Assembly (NCBI RefSeq): GCF_013409045.1
Contig: NZ_JACCBT010000001.1
Span: 3,162,001-3,226,000, forward strand
Source: Actinomadura citrea
GTDB lineage: Bacteria; Actinomycetota; Actinomycetes; Streptosporangiales; Streptosporangiaceae
Direction of reading: 5' to 3'
DNA: 64,000 bases
Below, in pieces: positions 8,462 to 17,212 of this stretch (the stretch's first letter is position 1; each line of letters starts with the position of its first letter). Made by a program: the position numbers and the translations under genes. A model generated the notes under the pieces. It saw nothing but the letters and a program-made list of their open reading frames with translations, had not been told where the DNA came from and did not search any database.

Positions 8462-9498
8462 CAGTGGTCCTCCGTGGTGAGATGCCCGGTCAGCCATGCG
8501 ATCGCGGGCGGGTAGCGATACTCGATGCGAGCGTGGGTGCCGTCGAACAGCTCGAAGTACATCCGCTCGGGTGACACACCGACGTCCGTGAGCGCCTGGT
8601 GGAACGCGGAGGCACCGAGGTCGAGGTAGTACTCGTCCCGGCGTCCGGCGTCGATCCAGATGGCCCGCATCGAGCGGAGCGCCTCGGCGTGGCCCGCCGC
8701 CATCCGCACCGGGTCCCAGGCCAGCCACCGCTGCCAGATCTCGGGGATGAGCCTGCCGGTCGCGGGATCGAACGGCACGTGCACCGTGCCGTCGGCGTCC
8801 GAGGAGTACGCCGCCGCGTAGCCGTAGGTTTCGATCAGCAGTTCGTCCAGCTCGTGCAGGAGCGGGACTTCGCAGTTCCGGAAGTACTCCAGGAACGTGT
8901 CGTACGACCCGCCGAACTCGTCCCGCAGCCTCCTGGCCAGCCGGGGGAAGGACGGCGTGTACGAGGCGTCGAAGAGCGCGTCCCCCGCGTGCGTGGCGAA
9001 GGCGCCGAACAGGTCGGGACGCAGCATGGCCGTCACCATCGCTCCGTACCCGCCGCTGGACTTTCCGGTGATCGCGCGCGCGTCGCGGTGGGCGAGGGTG
9101 CGATAGTGCTCGTCGACCCACGCCACCACGTCGTCGCACAGGTAGGTGTGATAGGCGCCGATGGCCGGCGAGTCGAGATACTGGCTGCCGCCGTAGCCGG
9201 TCCAGGCGTCCACGTACACGACCAGCGCGGGCGCCACGTCCTCGCGGGCGAAGAGCGCGTCGACCAACTCGGGAAGGGTGCGGCGGAACGGCGTTCTGTT
9301 GCGCCACATGGAGATGGTCCCGCAGTAGCCCTGGATGATGTAGATCGTCGGATAACGGGCGTGATCGCCATAGCCGGGCGGGGTGTGGACCCACAGCGGC
9401 CGCTCGTGCGGATCGCCCAGCGGATTGCCGCGCAGTGCCTCGCTCGTGACGACATGTTCGTGCAGCTCCCCCTTGAGGTCTTCGGACCACGGCACCAT
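8461..9498 (-). CDS. esterase of the alpha/beta-hydrolase (esterase D-like) family
   Basis: This 345-residue cytoplasmic hydrolase has the nucleophile elbow GKSSGGYGAM with Ser147, an oxyanion-type stretch YIIQGYCGTISMW near residue 53, and a C-terminal catalytic His in FDGTHARIEYRYP. Architecture and motifs match the esterase D / antigen 85-like group of putative esterases. No signal peptide is visible. The gene is first in a two-gene operon with the arginase-fold protein and overlaps it by one base. It diverges from the CGNR regulator gene across 110 bp. The pairing suggests that an ester and a guanidino-type bond of one compound are broken in turn, but that is inference. Confidence 0.82.
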   Translation of the reverse strand: MVPWSEDLKGELHEHVVTSEALRGNPLGDPHERPLWVHTPPGYGDHARYPTIYIIQGYCGTISMWRNRTPFRRTLPELVDALFAREDVAPALVVYVDAWTGYGGSQYLDSPAIGAYHTYLCDDVVAWVDEHYRTLAHRDARAITGKSSGGYGAMVTAMLRPDLFGAFATHAGDALFDASYTPSFPRLARRLRDEFGGSYDTFLEYFRNCEVPLLHELDELLIETYGYAAAYSSDADGTVHVPFDPATGRLIPEIWQRWLAWDPVRMAAGHAEALRSMRAIWIDAGRRDEYYLDLGASAFHQALTDVGVSPERMYFELFDGTHARIEYRYPPAIAWLTGHLTTEDH

Positions 9499-9537
9499 GC
9501 GACCTCCCGGCTGTGCGTGTAACCGATGAAGAAGTTA

Positions 9538-9598
9538 GATGGTTAGAAGTTTGCGTGTCAACCAGTGATGGGGTTTGCTGGTTAGAGCGAGAACCATC
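9538..9598. promoter_or_regulatory. four spaced TGGTTAG-like half-sites in a divergent promoter region
   Basis: The 110-bp gap between the divergent esterase and CGNR genes is AT-richer than its surroundings. It contains GATGGTTAG (9538-9546), CAACCAG (9559-9565, inverted), CTGGTTAG (9578-9585) and AACCATC (9592-9598, inverted). Centres are about 20, 19 and 14 bases apart, alternating in direction. This looks like an operator array, possibly for the adjacent CGNR protein. Confidence 0.5.
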
Positions 9599-9608
9599 AG
9601 GAGCGGGC

Positions 9609-10175
9609 ATGCGAGAACTTCCTCCGGCGGTGCGACCCGTCGTCGACTTCCTCAACACCGTCGACGTCGAGGACGGCACGGACGTGTTCGGCGACGGTCC
9701 GGAGGCCCTGGCGAACTGGCTTGTCGAGAAGAGGCTGTGCCACTCCAGGCCGTCCGTCACCGCGGCGGACGTCCAGGCGGCGATCGACCTCAGGCGCGGG
9801 CTGCGCGGCCTGGCGCTCGCCAACACCGGCGAACCGGTCGACCCCGAGGACGTACGGGCCGCCCAGGAGGTTCTGGCCGCCCTGCCCTTGACCCTGCGCC
9901 TTCCGGCCGGCACGGATGCGGCGAAGGACGGACCGGACCTCGCCGCGAGCGGCGGGTCGTTCTCCAAGGCCCTGGGGCGGATCGCCGCCGCCTACTTCGC
10001 CGCGTCGGCCGGGGGCGACTGGTCGCGAGTGCGACGCTGCCCGGCGCACGACTGCGCCTGGGTCTTCTGGGACTCCTCCAAGAACGCGTCCCGGCGGTGG
10101 TGCTCGATGCGGGTGTGCGGCAACCGCGCCAAGGCACGCGCGTTCACCGAGCGGCGAGCGACCCGCCCTGCCTGA
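9609..10175 (+). CDS. CGNR zinc-finger (ABATE domain) putative regulator
   Basis: This 188-residue protein has an N-terminal ABATE-like helical domain starting with VVDFLNTVD. It ends in a CGNR zinc finger: Cys144 and Cys149 (CPAHDC) with Cys165 and Cys170, the last beginning the name-giving CGNR at 170-173. Such proteins are predicted DNA-binding regulators of stress or catabolic genes. I chose the ATG at 9609 because AGGAG lies five bases upstream and the family begins near this point. The upstream in-frame extension would run through the putative operators. Its divergent placement suggests it controls the esterase-ureohydrolase pair and perhaps itself. Confidence 0.85.
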   Translation: MRELPPAVRPVVDFLNTVDVEDGTDVFGDGPEALANWLVEKRLCHSRPSVTAADVQAAIDLRRGLRGLALANTGEPVDPEDVRAAQEVLAALPLTLRLPAGTDAAKDGPDLAASGGSFSKALGRIAAAYFAASAGGDWSRVRRCPAHDCAWVFWDSSKNASRRWCSMRVCGNRAKARAFTERRATRPA

Positions 10176-10192
10176 CCCCGGCCCTCGCGCGC

Positions 10193-12739
10193 CTACCTGC
10201 GGCGGAGGCGGGACGGCAGGTCGTTCACGCGGGCGGTGACGTCGAGGGCGCGGTCTCCGGCGGTGCGGAGCGCGGTGCGGGTCTGCGCCATCGTCGACGG
10301 CGGCAGCAGGCGGGCGCGCCACCGCGTCCGGCGGCCCACCGACCCGGCGAACGCCTCCCGGACGGTCCGCACGTCGGCGCGCAGCCGCTCGGCGGGCTCG
10401 AAGGCGCGGGTCCGCGAGTAGCGCGCCAGTTCCTCGGCGCGGGCGATCCGGGTGAGGGCCTGCACGCTCGGCGCGTCCATCTCCAGCAGTTCGCCGAGCC
10501 GGCGCGCGGCGGCGCGCGGGGAGTCGCTGGCCCGCCATTCCAGGCCGTGGTCGAGCGCGTCCGCGCGCATCTCCTGCCAGGCGGCGTGCGCCGCCCCGGC
10601 CGGATCGGGGGCCCGCGTCCCGTTCGCGGGTTCCACCGTTCCGGCCGGATCCGGTGTCCGCTTCCGCCGCGCGGCCTCCGCCTCACCGGCCGGATCGGGG
10701 GCGGACGTCCCCGCGGGCGTCGGCGTCCCGGCCGCTGAGGCGGCCAGGGCCGCCCAACGGCGCCACCGCGTGAAGATTCGCATCGTCATCGGCACCGCCA
10801 TCAGCATCAGCACCAGCAGGATGCCGGCGAGCCACCCCGCCGCGGGGAACCCGCCGTCGTCCTCCTCCTGGGCGCCGGTCGCGCCGCCCGCGCCCTCGTC
10901 GTTGCGGTGCCGGGGGCCGGCGGGCGCGGTGGTCGAGCCCGCGTCCGGGGACGAGGGGTCCGGCGCCTGCGTGGTCTGCTCCTCCGGCCCGCCGCCGGTG
11001 CTGATCGCGGGTTGGCTGTAGGCGGGGGCGGCGGCGGTGCCCTGCCCGGCGGCGCCGCTCGGCGTGGGCTCGAAGCGCACCCATCCCGAACCCTCGAAGT
11101 ACAGCTCGGGCCAGGCGTGCGCGTCGCGCGACCGCACCACCCACTCGCCGGGCTTGACCTCGCTACCCGGCGTGTAGCCCATCGCGACCCGCGACGGGAT
11201 CCCGAGGATCCGCGCCATCAGCGCCATCGCGGCGGCGAACTGCTCGCAGTAGCCGCGCTTGCTGTGCAGCAGGAAGTCGACGAGGTCGCTGCCGTGCTGC
11301 GGCGCGGGCGCGGACAGGTCGTAGGTGAAGCCGCCGGAAATGGTGAACCAGCGCTGCAGCCGCACGGCCTGGGTGAGCGCGGTCGCCGACCCGGCGGTGA
11401 CGTCCGCGGCGAGCTTCCTGACCTGCGGCGGGACGTTCTTGGGCACCGCCGTGTACTGGGCGACGACCTCGGGCGGGTAGGGCCCCGAGGCGGCCAGCTG
11501 CCCGGCGGTCGGCTGCGGGATCAGGCTCTTGACGGTGTAGGAGCGCCCGCCCGCCGAGTCGCGCAGCGAGTAGATCATCAGCGACGGGCCGTGCACCCGC
11601 CAGTCGCCCTTGATCGACACCTTGGCCGGGGCGTACGGCACCGGCAGGAACGTCATGTTCCTGACCTCCGGCCGCACCCGCACCTCGGTGGTCACCTCGC
11701 GCGAGGGCGCGACGGTCAGCCCCGGCGGGGAGGGGAGGGCGCGGTCGCCGGTCAGCCGGTCCTTGGAGCTGCTCTTCAGCGGGCTGTAGGTCCACCGGTC
11801 CCCGTCGAACCGGTCGAGGGCGTAGAGGCGCAGGTAGCCGGGGCTCTCCGGGGCGTCGCTGCGGTAGGTCAGGACGGTCGAGTCGTCCAGCCGGGTCAGC
11901 TCCCGCTTCAGGCTGACCAGGGGGTCGGGCGTCGTCACGGTCTGCGTGCCCGGACCGGAGCCGCCGCCCACGCCGAACACGCCGCGCGGGTGCAGGCCGG
12001 GCACCGCGGCCGGCAGCAGCACGGCGACGGCGACCGTGCCGGCCGCGATCCGGCGGCCGCTGGCCGCCAGCGCCGAGGCGTCGGGCCGGTCGGCGGGGTC
12101 TCCGGGCGGCGGCTGCGCGCCCGCCAGCGGCACCTCCCGCGGGCGGCGGCGCGTCGCCACCGTCCGGCCCCAGCCGCCGACCTGCTCGCGGGCGTCGGCC
12201 ATGAGCAGGGCGAGGAACCCGAACGCGCCGATGCCGAAGGCCAGCCAGCTGACGCCGTCCTCGCGGATCGCCGCGGGCACGCTGTACATGGCCAGCAGCG
12301 GCAGCCCGGCGGGCGCGGCGCGGCGCAACCGCACGGCCAGCAGGTCCACCAGGACGGCGACCAGGCCGATGCCCGCGGCGGCCAGCATCGCGATGCCGGG
12401 GACGAGCGGGACGGGCGCCGCGTACCGGTTGGCCGCCCGCCAGCCCTCGTCCGCCAGCTCGCCGAGGTGCCGCAGCGACTCCGGGGACGGCACGACCCCG
12501 AGCCACGCCTCGCCGCCGGCGAACGCGAGGTTGAGGTAGAGAAGGAGCGCCGCCAGCCCGAACATCAGGCCGACCGGAGCGGGCGTGCGCAGGCGCCGCG
12601 CCAGCAGGCCGCCGCCGGACACGGCCAGCACCGCGCCGAACCCCGCCCAGAACCAGCTCGCCTTCTCGAACAGCGGATACAGCCCGAGCGAGCCGGCGAG
12701 CGTCGCCAGCCCGGCCATCACCGTCATCCGGACCCTCAT
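10193..12739 (-). CDS. TgpA-like membrane transglutaminase
   Basis: This protein of about 848 residues begins with a cluster of about six membrane helices (DUF3488 region, roughly 1-230). It continues with an extracytoplasmic transglutaminase-like domain, then a final membrane helix (LAGILLVLMLMAVPMTMRIF) and a cytoplasmic DUF4129-type tail. The papain-like site is present: Cys498 in KRGYCEQFAAAMA and His541 in SRDAHAWPELYF. The linker to the last domain carries imperfect DPAG-rich repeats. It forms an operon with DUF58 and moxR, a widely conserved set thought to act on envelope proteins. I chose ATG 12739, preceded by a GAGGG seven bases away. GTG 12760 is an alternative. The start lies in a 17-bp tandem array. 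Confidence 0.85.
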   Translation of the reverse strand: MRVRMTVMAGLATLAGSLGLYPLFEKASWFWAGFGAVLAVSGGGLLARRLRTPAPVGLMFGLAALLLYLNLAFAGGEAWLGVVPSPESLRHLGELADEGWRAANRYAAPVPLVPGIAMLAAAGIGLVAVLVDLLAVRLRRAAPAGLPLLAMYSVPAAIREDGVSWLAFGIGAFGFLALLMADAREQVGGWGRTVATRRRPREVPLAGAQPPPGDPADRPDASALAASGRRIAAGTVAVAVLLPAAVPGLHPRGVFGVGGGSGPGTQTVTTPDPLVSLKRELTRLDDSTVLTYRSDAPESPGYLRLYALDRFDGDRWTYSPLKSSSKDRLTGDRALPSPPGLTVAPSREVTTEVRVRPEVRNMTFLPVPYAPAKVSIKGDWRVHGPSLMIYSLRDSAGGRSYTVKSLIPQPTAGQLAASGPYPPEVVAQYTAVPKNVPPQVRKLAADVTAGSATALTQAVRLQRWFTISGGFTYDLSAPAPQHGSDLVDFLLHSKRGYCEQFAAAMALMARILGIPSRVAMGYTPGSEVKPGEWVVRSRDAHAWPELYFEGSGWVRFEPTPSGAAGQGTAAAPAYSQPAISTGGGPEEQTTQAPDPSSPDAGSTTAPAGPRHRNDEGAGGATGAQEEDDGGFPAAGWLAGILLVLMLMAVPMTMRIFTRWRRWAALAASAAGTPTPAGTSAPDPAGEAEAARRKRTPDPAGTVEPANGTRAPDPAGAAHAAWQEMRADALDHGLEWRASDSPRAAARRLGELLEMDAPSVQALTRIARAEELARYSRTRAFEPAERLRADVRTVREAFAGSVGRRTRWRARLLPPSTMAQTRTALRTAGDRALDVTARVNDLPSRLRRR

Positions 12740-12804
12740 GCGCCGCCCTCGTTCATGCACTGCCCTCGTTCATGCACTGCCCTCAGTCATGCGCCGACCC
12801 TGAC
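12737..12804 (-). repeat. four 17-bp tandem units bridging two genes
   Basis: The units are 12737-12753, 12754-12770, 12771-12787 and 12788-12804. Read on the minus strand the central unit is AACGAGGGCAGTGCATG. Each unit therefore supplies a GAGGG and an ATG. The array covers the end of the DUF58 gene and the start of the transglutaminase gene. It creates three six-residue reading frames (MTEGSA, MNEGSA, MNEGGA), each ending in a TGA that overlaps the next ATG. Confidence 0.85.
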
Positions 12805-14051
12805 ACGAAGTCCTCGCCGGCCTTGCCGGCCCGCGCCCACGCCCCGGCCAGCTCCGCCGCGGATCGGACGGTCACCACGCGCCAGCCGCCCGCGCGCAGC
12901 AGCCCCGCGGCCGTTCCGCCGTCCTGCGCTCTGCCGTCCTCGGGGCCGCTGCGGAGGAGTACCGCGACGCACGTGCCGGTGCCGCGCCGGGCCGCGGAGA
13001 CCGCGCGGGCCTCCTCGTCCGACAGGACGCCGAACACCCCGACGACCAGGCCGTCGCCCTCCCGGCCCGCGCCGCGCCCGCGCAGTGCGGCCAGTCCCGC
13101 CGACAGCGAGCCGCCCTTGGACCGGCGGGCGACGGCGAGCGCGTCGAGCAGCAGCCCCTCGAACGCGCCCTCGGAGGGCCCGGCCGGCAGCGCCTCCCCG
13201 CCGTCGGTGACGTAACGCAGGCTCATGCCGGTCCGGACGAGGTGGACGCCGATCGACGCGGTCGCCGACACGGCCTGCTCGAACGAGCCGCCCGGCCCGT
13301 CGCCCCAGTGCGCGGAGCGGCGGGTGTCGAGGAAGAGCGTGCCGCTGCTCTGGAAGTGCTGCTCCTCGCGCCGCACCATCAGCTCCCCGTACCGGGCGGT
13401 GGACCGCCAGTGCACGCGCCGCAGGTCGTCGCCGTGCCGGTACTCGCGCGGGGCCACGTCGTCCTCGCCCGCCGCGGAGACCGCGCGGGCCACGCTGTCG
13501 CCGCCGCCCGTCCACGCGCCCGACAGCCGGCTCGGCGGCAGCGGCACGACCGACGGCGTCACCGTGAGCGTGTCGGACAGGCTGAACGAGCGGACGAGCT
13601 CCACCATCCCGAACGGGTCGGCGAGCCGGACGGTCAGGGGCCCCACCCGGAAACGCCCGCGCACGTCCGAGCGGATCCGGTAGCCGAGCTCACGGAACGC
13701 GTGCGGCTCGATCCGCTCCAGCACGAACCGGGCCCGCCCGCCGAGCGCGTAGGGGACCCGGTCCTCCACCATCAGCAGCCCGCTCGGCAGCCGCGACACG
13801 TTCTCCAGCCGCAGGTCGACGCGGGACTCGTGACCGACCGGCAGCCGCAACGGCTCCAGCCGCCGCGCGCAGGCCAGCCGGTACCGCGTCCGCGCCACCG
13901 CGATCGTGCACAGCAGGGGCAGGGCCAGCACGAGCACGCCGGCGCGCAGCAGGTCGCGCTCTCCGAGCGCCACCGCGCAGACGATCGCGGTCGCCCCGGC
14001 GGCCACGAACGACCGCCCGCGCGTGGTGAGGCCGGCCAGCGCCCGTCGCAC
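12783..14051 (-). CDS. DUF58 protein (MoxR-associated, vWA-like)
   Basis: This 422-residue protein starts with two membrane helices (about 14-32 and 34-52) and a beta-rich extracytoplasmic segment. It then carries the DUF58 core, whose signature YRHGDDLRRVHWRSTAR lies near residue 215. The C-terminal half resembles a degenerate von Willebrand A domain (TLFLDTRRSAHW, VVGVFGVLSDEEA). DUF58 proteins work with MoxR ATPases, probably in folding or assembling envelope complexes. The gene sits between moxR (three bases upstream) and the transglutaminase gene in one operon. Its stop codon lies inside the first unit of the 17-bp array, overlapping a mini-ORF. Confidence 0.88.
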   Translation of the reverse strand: MRRALAGLTTRGRSFVAAGATAIVCAVALGERDLLRAGVLVLALPLLCTIAVARTRYRLACARRLEPLRLPVGHESRVDLRLENVSRLPSGLLMVEDRVPYALGGRARFVLERIEPHAFRELGYRIRSDVRGRFRVGPLTVRLADPFGMVELVRSFSLSDTLTVTPSVVPLPPSRLSGAWTGGGDSVARAVSAAGEDDVAPREYRHGDDLRRVHWRSTARYGELMVRREEQHFQSSGTLFLDTRRSAHWGDGPGGSFEQAVSATASIGVHLVRTGMSLRYVTDGGEALPAGPSEGAFEGLLLDALAVARRSKGGSLSAGLAALRGRGAGREGDGLVVGVFGVLSDEEARAVSAARRGTGTCVAVLLRSGPEDGRAQDGGTAAGLLRAGGWRVVTVRSAAELAGAWARAGKAGEDFVSGSAHD

Positions 14052-14054
14052 CCG

Positions 14055-15137
14055 TCACCTGCCGGGGGAGGGCACCGGCAGGCGCTTCACCAGGTCGGCG
14101 ACGACCTGCTCGGGGCGGCGGCGCTCCACCTGCGCCTCGGCGGTCGGCAGCAGCCGGTGCGCGAGGACGGGGCCGGCGAGGTCCTGGATGTCGTCGGGGA
14201 CGACGTAGTCGCGGTCGTCGAGCGCGGCGTAGGCCCGCGCGGCGCGCACCAGGTGCAGGGTCGCCCGCGGGGACGCGCCGAGCCGCAGCTCCGGGTGCCT
14301 GCGGGTGGCGGAGACGAGGTCGATCGCGTACTGCCGGACCGCCGGAGCGACGTGCTGGGCCCGCACCACCTCGATGAGGTCGCGGACGTCGGCGGCGTGC
14401 GCGACCGGGGTGAGCCGGTCGAGCGGGGACGACGCGCCGTGCGTCTCCAGCATCTCCAGCTCGGCGGCCGGGTCCGGGTAGCCCATCGAGATGCGGGCGG
14501 TGAACCGGTCGCGCTGCGCCTCGGGCAGCGGGTAGGTCCCCTCCATCTCCACCGGGTTCTGCGTGGAGATCACCATGAACGGCGGCTCCAGCGCGTAGGT
14601 GGTGCCGTCGACCGTGACCTGGCGCTCCTCCATGCACTCCAGCAGCGCGGACTGCGTCTTCGGGGACGCCCGGTTGATCTCGTCGCCGACCACGATGTTG
14701 GCGAACACCGGGCCCGGCTTGAACTCGAACTCGCGCCGTTCCTGGTTGTAGGCGCTGACCCCGGTGATGTCGCTCGGCAGCAGGTCGGGCGTGAACTGCA
14801 CGCGCCGCACCGAGCAGTCGACCGAGCGCGCGAGCGCCTTGGCGAGCATCGTCTTGCCGACCCCGGGCACGTCCTCGATGAGCAGGTGCCCCTCCGCCAG
14901 CAGCACCGTCAGCGCGAGCCGCACCACCGAGGGCTTGCCCTCGATCACCGACTCCACGGCGTCGCGGATCTTGTTCGCGACGTGGGCGAGCCCGTCGAGC
15001 CCGCCGCCTCCCGCGCCACGGCCCGCGTCATCACGGCCCCCCGCGTCGCCGCCGGCGTCACGGCCGCCGCGCCGGGCCGGGTGGGATGCCGGGGGGTCGG
15101 TCTCCATGAACGACTCGCCGTGCGTGCCTACTGCCAC
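14055..15137 (-). CDS. moxR: MoxR family AAA+ ATPase
   Basis: This is an AAA+ ATPase of about 360 residues of the MoxR group, which act as chaperone-like factors with DUF58 partners. Walker A is EDVPGVGKTML (G92 to T96), Walker B is VVGDEINRA, and sensor and arginine-finger regions (STQNPVEMEGTYPLPEAQRDRF) are intact. A 45-residue Gly/Asp/Ala-rich N-terminal segment precedes the core. I chose GTG 15137 because GAGGGG lies four bases upstream. The longer frame to 15254 would begin in the promoter region shared with mraZ. The gene starts an operon with DUF58 and the transglutaminase gene and diverges from mraZ. Confidence 0.9.
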   Translation of the reverse strand: MAVGTHGESFMETDPPASHPARRGGRDAGGDAGGRDDAGRGAGGGGLDGLAHVANKIRDAVESVIEGKPSVVRLALTVLLAEGHLLIEDVPGVGKTMLAKALARSVDCSVRRVQFTPDLLPSDITGVSAYNQERREFEFKPGPVFANIVVGDEINRASPKTQSALLECMEERQVTVDGTTYALEPPFMVISTQNPVEMEGTYPLPEAQRDRFTARISMGYPDPAAELEMLETHGASSPLDRLTPVAHAADVRDLIEVVRAQHVAPAVRQYAIDLVSATRRHPELRLGASPRATLHLVRAARAYAALDDRDYVVPDDIQDLAGPVLAHRLLPTAEAQVERRRPEQVVADLVKRLPVPSPGR

Positions 15138-15433
15138 CAAACCCCTCCTCAGCCGTTCCAAACGACAGTACGTCTTTGGAACGCCCACTGCGATGTTCAT
15201 GTGGAACGCGAGCCAATTGTGCTCCACGGGGACGACGACAAACGACGCGCGCAACGCACCACTTCACTCCACCCCGCCCCTCGGGACCGTGCCGTGCCCC
15301 CGCGCGGGGGCGGTCTGAACCGGCTTGTGCCGATGCGGCGCGCTGAGGGGGCGCCGCTGGGCCCCACTCCACACCACCCCCGTTGACCTGGGATTTCGTC
15401 GCAGAAAACGGCGCGTGGACGGTGTTTTTCTTG
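15138..15433. other. intergenic region between moxR and the mraZ promoter
   Basis: No gene is convincing here. The segment 15200-15380 contains ACTCCAC-type motifs such as CTTCACTCCACCCC and CACTCCACACCACCCCC, which read as GTGGAG on the minus strand. These may be additional MraZ-like half-sites facing moxR, but they are not in regular 10-bp register. A TTGACC at 15384-15389 could be a further -35 element. Reading frames here are short or out of context. Confidence 0.4.
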
Positions 15434-15461
15434 TTGACGGTGGGGAAGAGTGGAGTAGAGT
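15434..15461 (+). promoter_or_regulatory. mraZ (dcw cluster) promoter
   Basis: TTGACG (15434-15439) and TAGAGT (15456-15461) are separated by 16 bases and point at mraZ, whose start is at 15513. This would give a leader of about 45 bases that includes a GGAGGT. The -10 box overlaps the second and third MraZ boxes, so binding there would block transcription. Confidence 0.65.
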
Positions 15462-15480
15462 GGGGCGCCGTGGGGGGCGG
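15441..15480 (+). promoter_or_regulatory. MraZ operator: four direct repeats at 10-bp spacing
   Basis: Four boxes, TGGGG, TGGAG, TGGGG and TGGGG, begin at 15441, 15451, 15461 and 15471, each followed by a five-base spacer. MraZ proteins are known to bind TGGGN direct repeats with five-base spacers upstream of their own gene. The boxes cover the -10 element and the presumed start of transcription, consistent with autorepression of the dcw operon. Confidence 0.85.
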
Positions 15481-15512
15481 TAGCGCCCCATGCGGCGCGG
15501 GAGGTGGGGCCG

Positions 15513-15944
15513 GTGTTTCTCGGCACTCACTCACCGCGCCTCGACGACAAGGGACGACTGTTCCTGCCGGCGAAGTACCGCGAGGAGCTGTCGGGGGGAT
15601 TGGTGATCACGAAGGGCCAGGAACGCTGCCTGTACGTCTTCCCCATGGCGGAGTTCCAGCGGATAACCGAGGCTCTGCGTGCCGCGCCGGTCACCGAGAA
15701 GGCGGTCCGGAGCTACAGCCGGGTCTTCTTCGCCAGCGCCTCCGACGAGGTAACCGACAAGCAGGGCCGCGTCACGATTCCCCCGCCGCTGCGCAAGTAC
15801 GCGGGGCTCACCCGCGACTGCACGGTCATCGGGGCCAACACGCGTCTGGAGATCTGGGACACCCAGGCATGGGAGACCTACCTGGAGCAGGAGGAGCAGA
15901 CCTTCTCCGACGTCTCGGAGGAGGTGTTGCCAGGGATTCTCTGA
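15513..15944 (+). CDS. mraZ: MraZ transcriptional regulator
   Basis: This 143-residue protein has two tandem SpoVT/AbrB-like swapped-hairpin domains. The first contains [20 protein letters not shown] and the second contains [18 protein letters not shown]. MraZ forms rings that bind repeated boxes and represses the dcw operon. I chose GTG 15513, which gives the family start [11 protein letters not shown] and has GGAGGT eight bases upstream. An in-frame GTG at 15504 would add three residues. It is the first gene of the cluster and lies directly behind four matching operator boxes. The following 245 bp to rsmH hold no recognisable gene. Confidence 0.95.
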   Translation: MFLGTHSPRLDDKGRLFLPAKYREELSGGLVITKGQERCLYVFPMAEFQRITEALRAAPVTEKAVRSYSRVFFASASDEVTDKQGRVTIPPPLRKYAGLTRDCTVIGANTRLEIWDTQAWETYLEQEEQTFSDVSEEVLPGIL

Positions 15945-16189
15945 GATACGACTCGTCGGTCCGTTGACCGGCACTGGCCCACGTTCGGCCAGGTCTCCAG
16001 CCGCTCTCCAGCCAGCTGGCGCAGCTTCCCCGGTGCCAGACGGCGACCCCCCGCGGGCAACGCGGTGATCTTCCTCCAGGGCAGCGGATGGGGACCTGGC
16101 CGGGCGAGGCCGCCGCCGGGGGCGCGGGACGGTCCGGTCCGGCGATGCCACACAGTCCGCGAGCGAGGTGGCAGTACAGGGGGTGAGGC

Positions 16190-17212
16190 ATGGACGGCGT
16201 GGAGAACGGAGCGGGGAACAGCGCAAGGAACCACGCGGCGCAGGACCGGGGGCCCGACGGCGGCCACATCCCGGTCATGCTCGGCCGCGTTCTCGAACTT
16301 CTCGTCCCCGCCGCCGAGGCCGTCGCCGGCCGCGCTCCCGTGTACCTCGACGCCACGCTCGGCATGGGCGGTCACGCCGAGGCGATGCTGCGGGCCGTCC
16401 CGGAGCTGCGCCTGATCGGCCTCGACCGCGACACCACGGCGCTGGAGCGGTCCGCGCGCAGGCTCGCCCCGTTCGGCGACCGCGTGACGCTGGAACACGC
16501 CGTCTACGACGAGATCCCCTCCGTGCTGCGCCGGCTCCGCGTCCGGGCGGTCGACGCCGTCCTGTTCGACCTCGGCGTGTCCTCCCCGCAGCTCGACGAG
16601 GCCGACCGCGGCTTCGCCTATTCCTATGACGCCCCTCTCGACATGCGGATGGACCGCACCCAGAGCCTCACCGCGGCCGAGGTCGTCAACGGCTACCCGC
16701 CCGCCGAGCTCGCCCGCATCCTGCGCGAGTACGGCGAGGAGCGGTTCGCCCAGCGCATCGCCGCCGCGATCGTCCGGGAGCGCGGGCGCGCCCCGCTGGA
16801 CTCCACCCGGCGACTCGCCGACCTGGTGCGCACCTCCATCCCCGCCGCCACCCGCCGCACCGGCGGCAACCCGGCCAAGCGCACCTTCCAGGCGCTGCGC
16901 ATCGAGGTGAACGCGGAGCTCGACACCTGGCGCCGGGCGCTGCCCGCCGCGCTCGCCGCGCTGCCGGTCGGCGGCCGGGTGGCCGTCCTGTCGTACCACT
17001 CCCTCGAAGACCGCATCACCAAGCAGGTCCTCGCCGCCCAGGCGGCCGACACGACCCCGCCGGAGCTGCCGGTCCCGCTGCCCGAGCACGAGCCGAGGTT
17101 CCGGCTCCTGACACGCGGGGCCGAGCTGGCGTCCGACGAGGAGACCACGACCAACCCACGGGCCGGATCGGTGCGGATGCGCGCCGCGGAGCGCGTCCGG
17201 GAGGCGACATGA
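16190..17212 (+). CDS. rsmH: 16S rRNA m4C1402 methyltransferase RsmH
   Basis: This 340-residue protein methylates N4 of C1402 in the ribosomal P site. The SAM-binding motif [16 protein letters not shown], followed by [12 protein letters not shown], and the family segment [16 protein letters not shown] are intact. An inserted helical domain follows before the closing [15 protein letters not shown] and [14 protein letters not shown]. Length is close to the family norm with an N-terminal extension of about 25 residues before HIPVML. The ATG at 16190 is preceded by GGGTGAGG. The stop overlaps the ftsL start as ATGA. Confidence 0.95.
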   Translation: MDGVENGAGNSARNHAAQDRGPDGGHIPVMLGRVLELLVPAAEAVAGRAPVYLDATLGMGGHAEAMLRAVPELRLIGLDRDTTALERSARRLAPFGDRVTLEHAVYDEIPSVLRRLRVRAVDAVLFDLGVSSPQLDEADRGFAYSYDAPLDMRMDRTQSLTAAEVVNGYPPAELARILREYGEERFAQRIAAAIVRERGRAPLDSTRRLADLVRTSIPAATRRTGGNPAKRTFQALRIEVNAELDTWRRALPAALAALPVGGRVAVLSYHSLEDRITKQVLAAQAADTTPPELPVPLPEHEPRFRLLTRGAELASDEETTTNPRAGSVRMRAAERVREAT

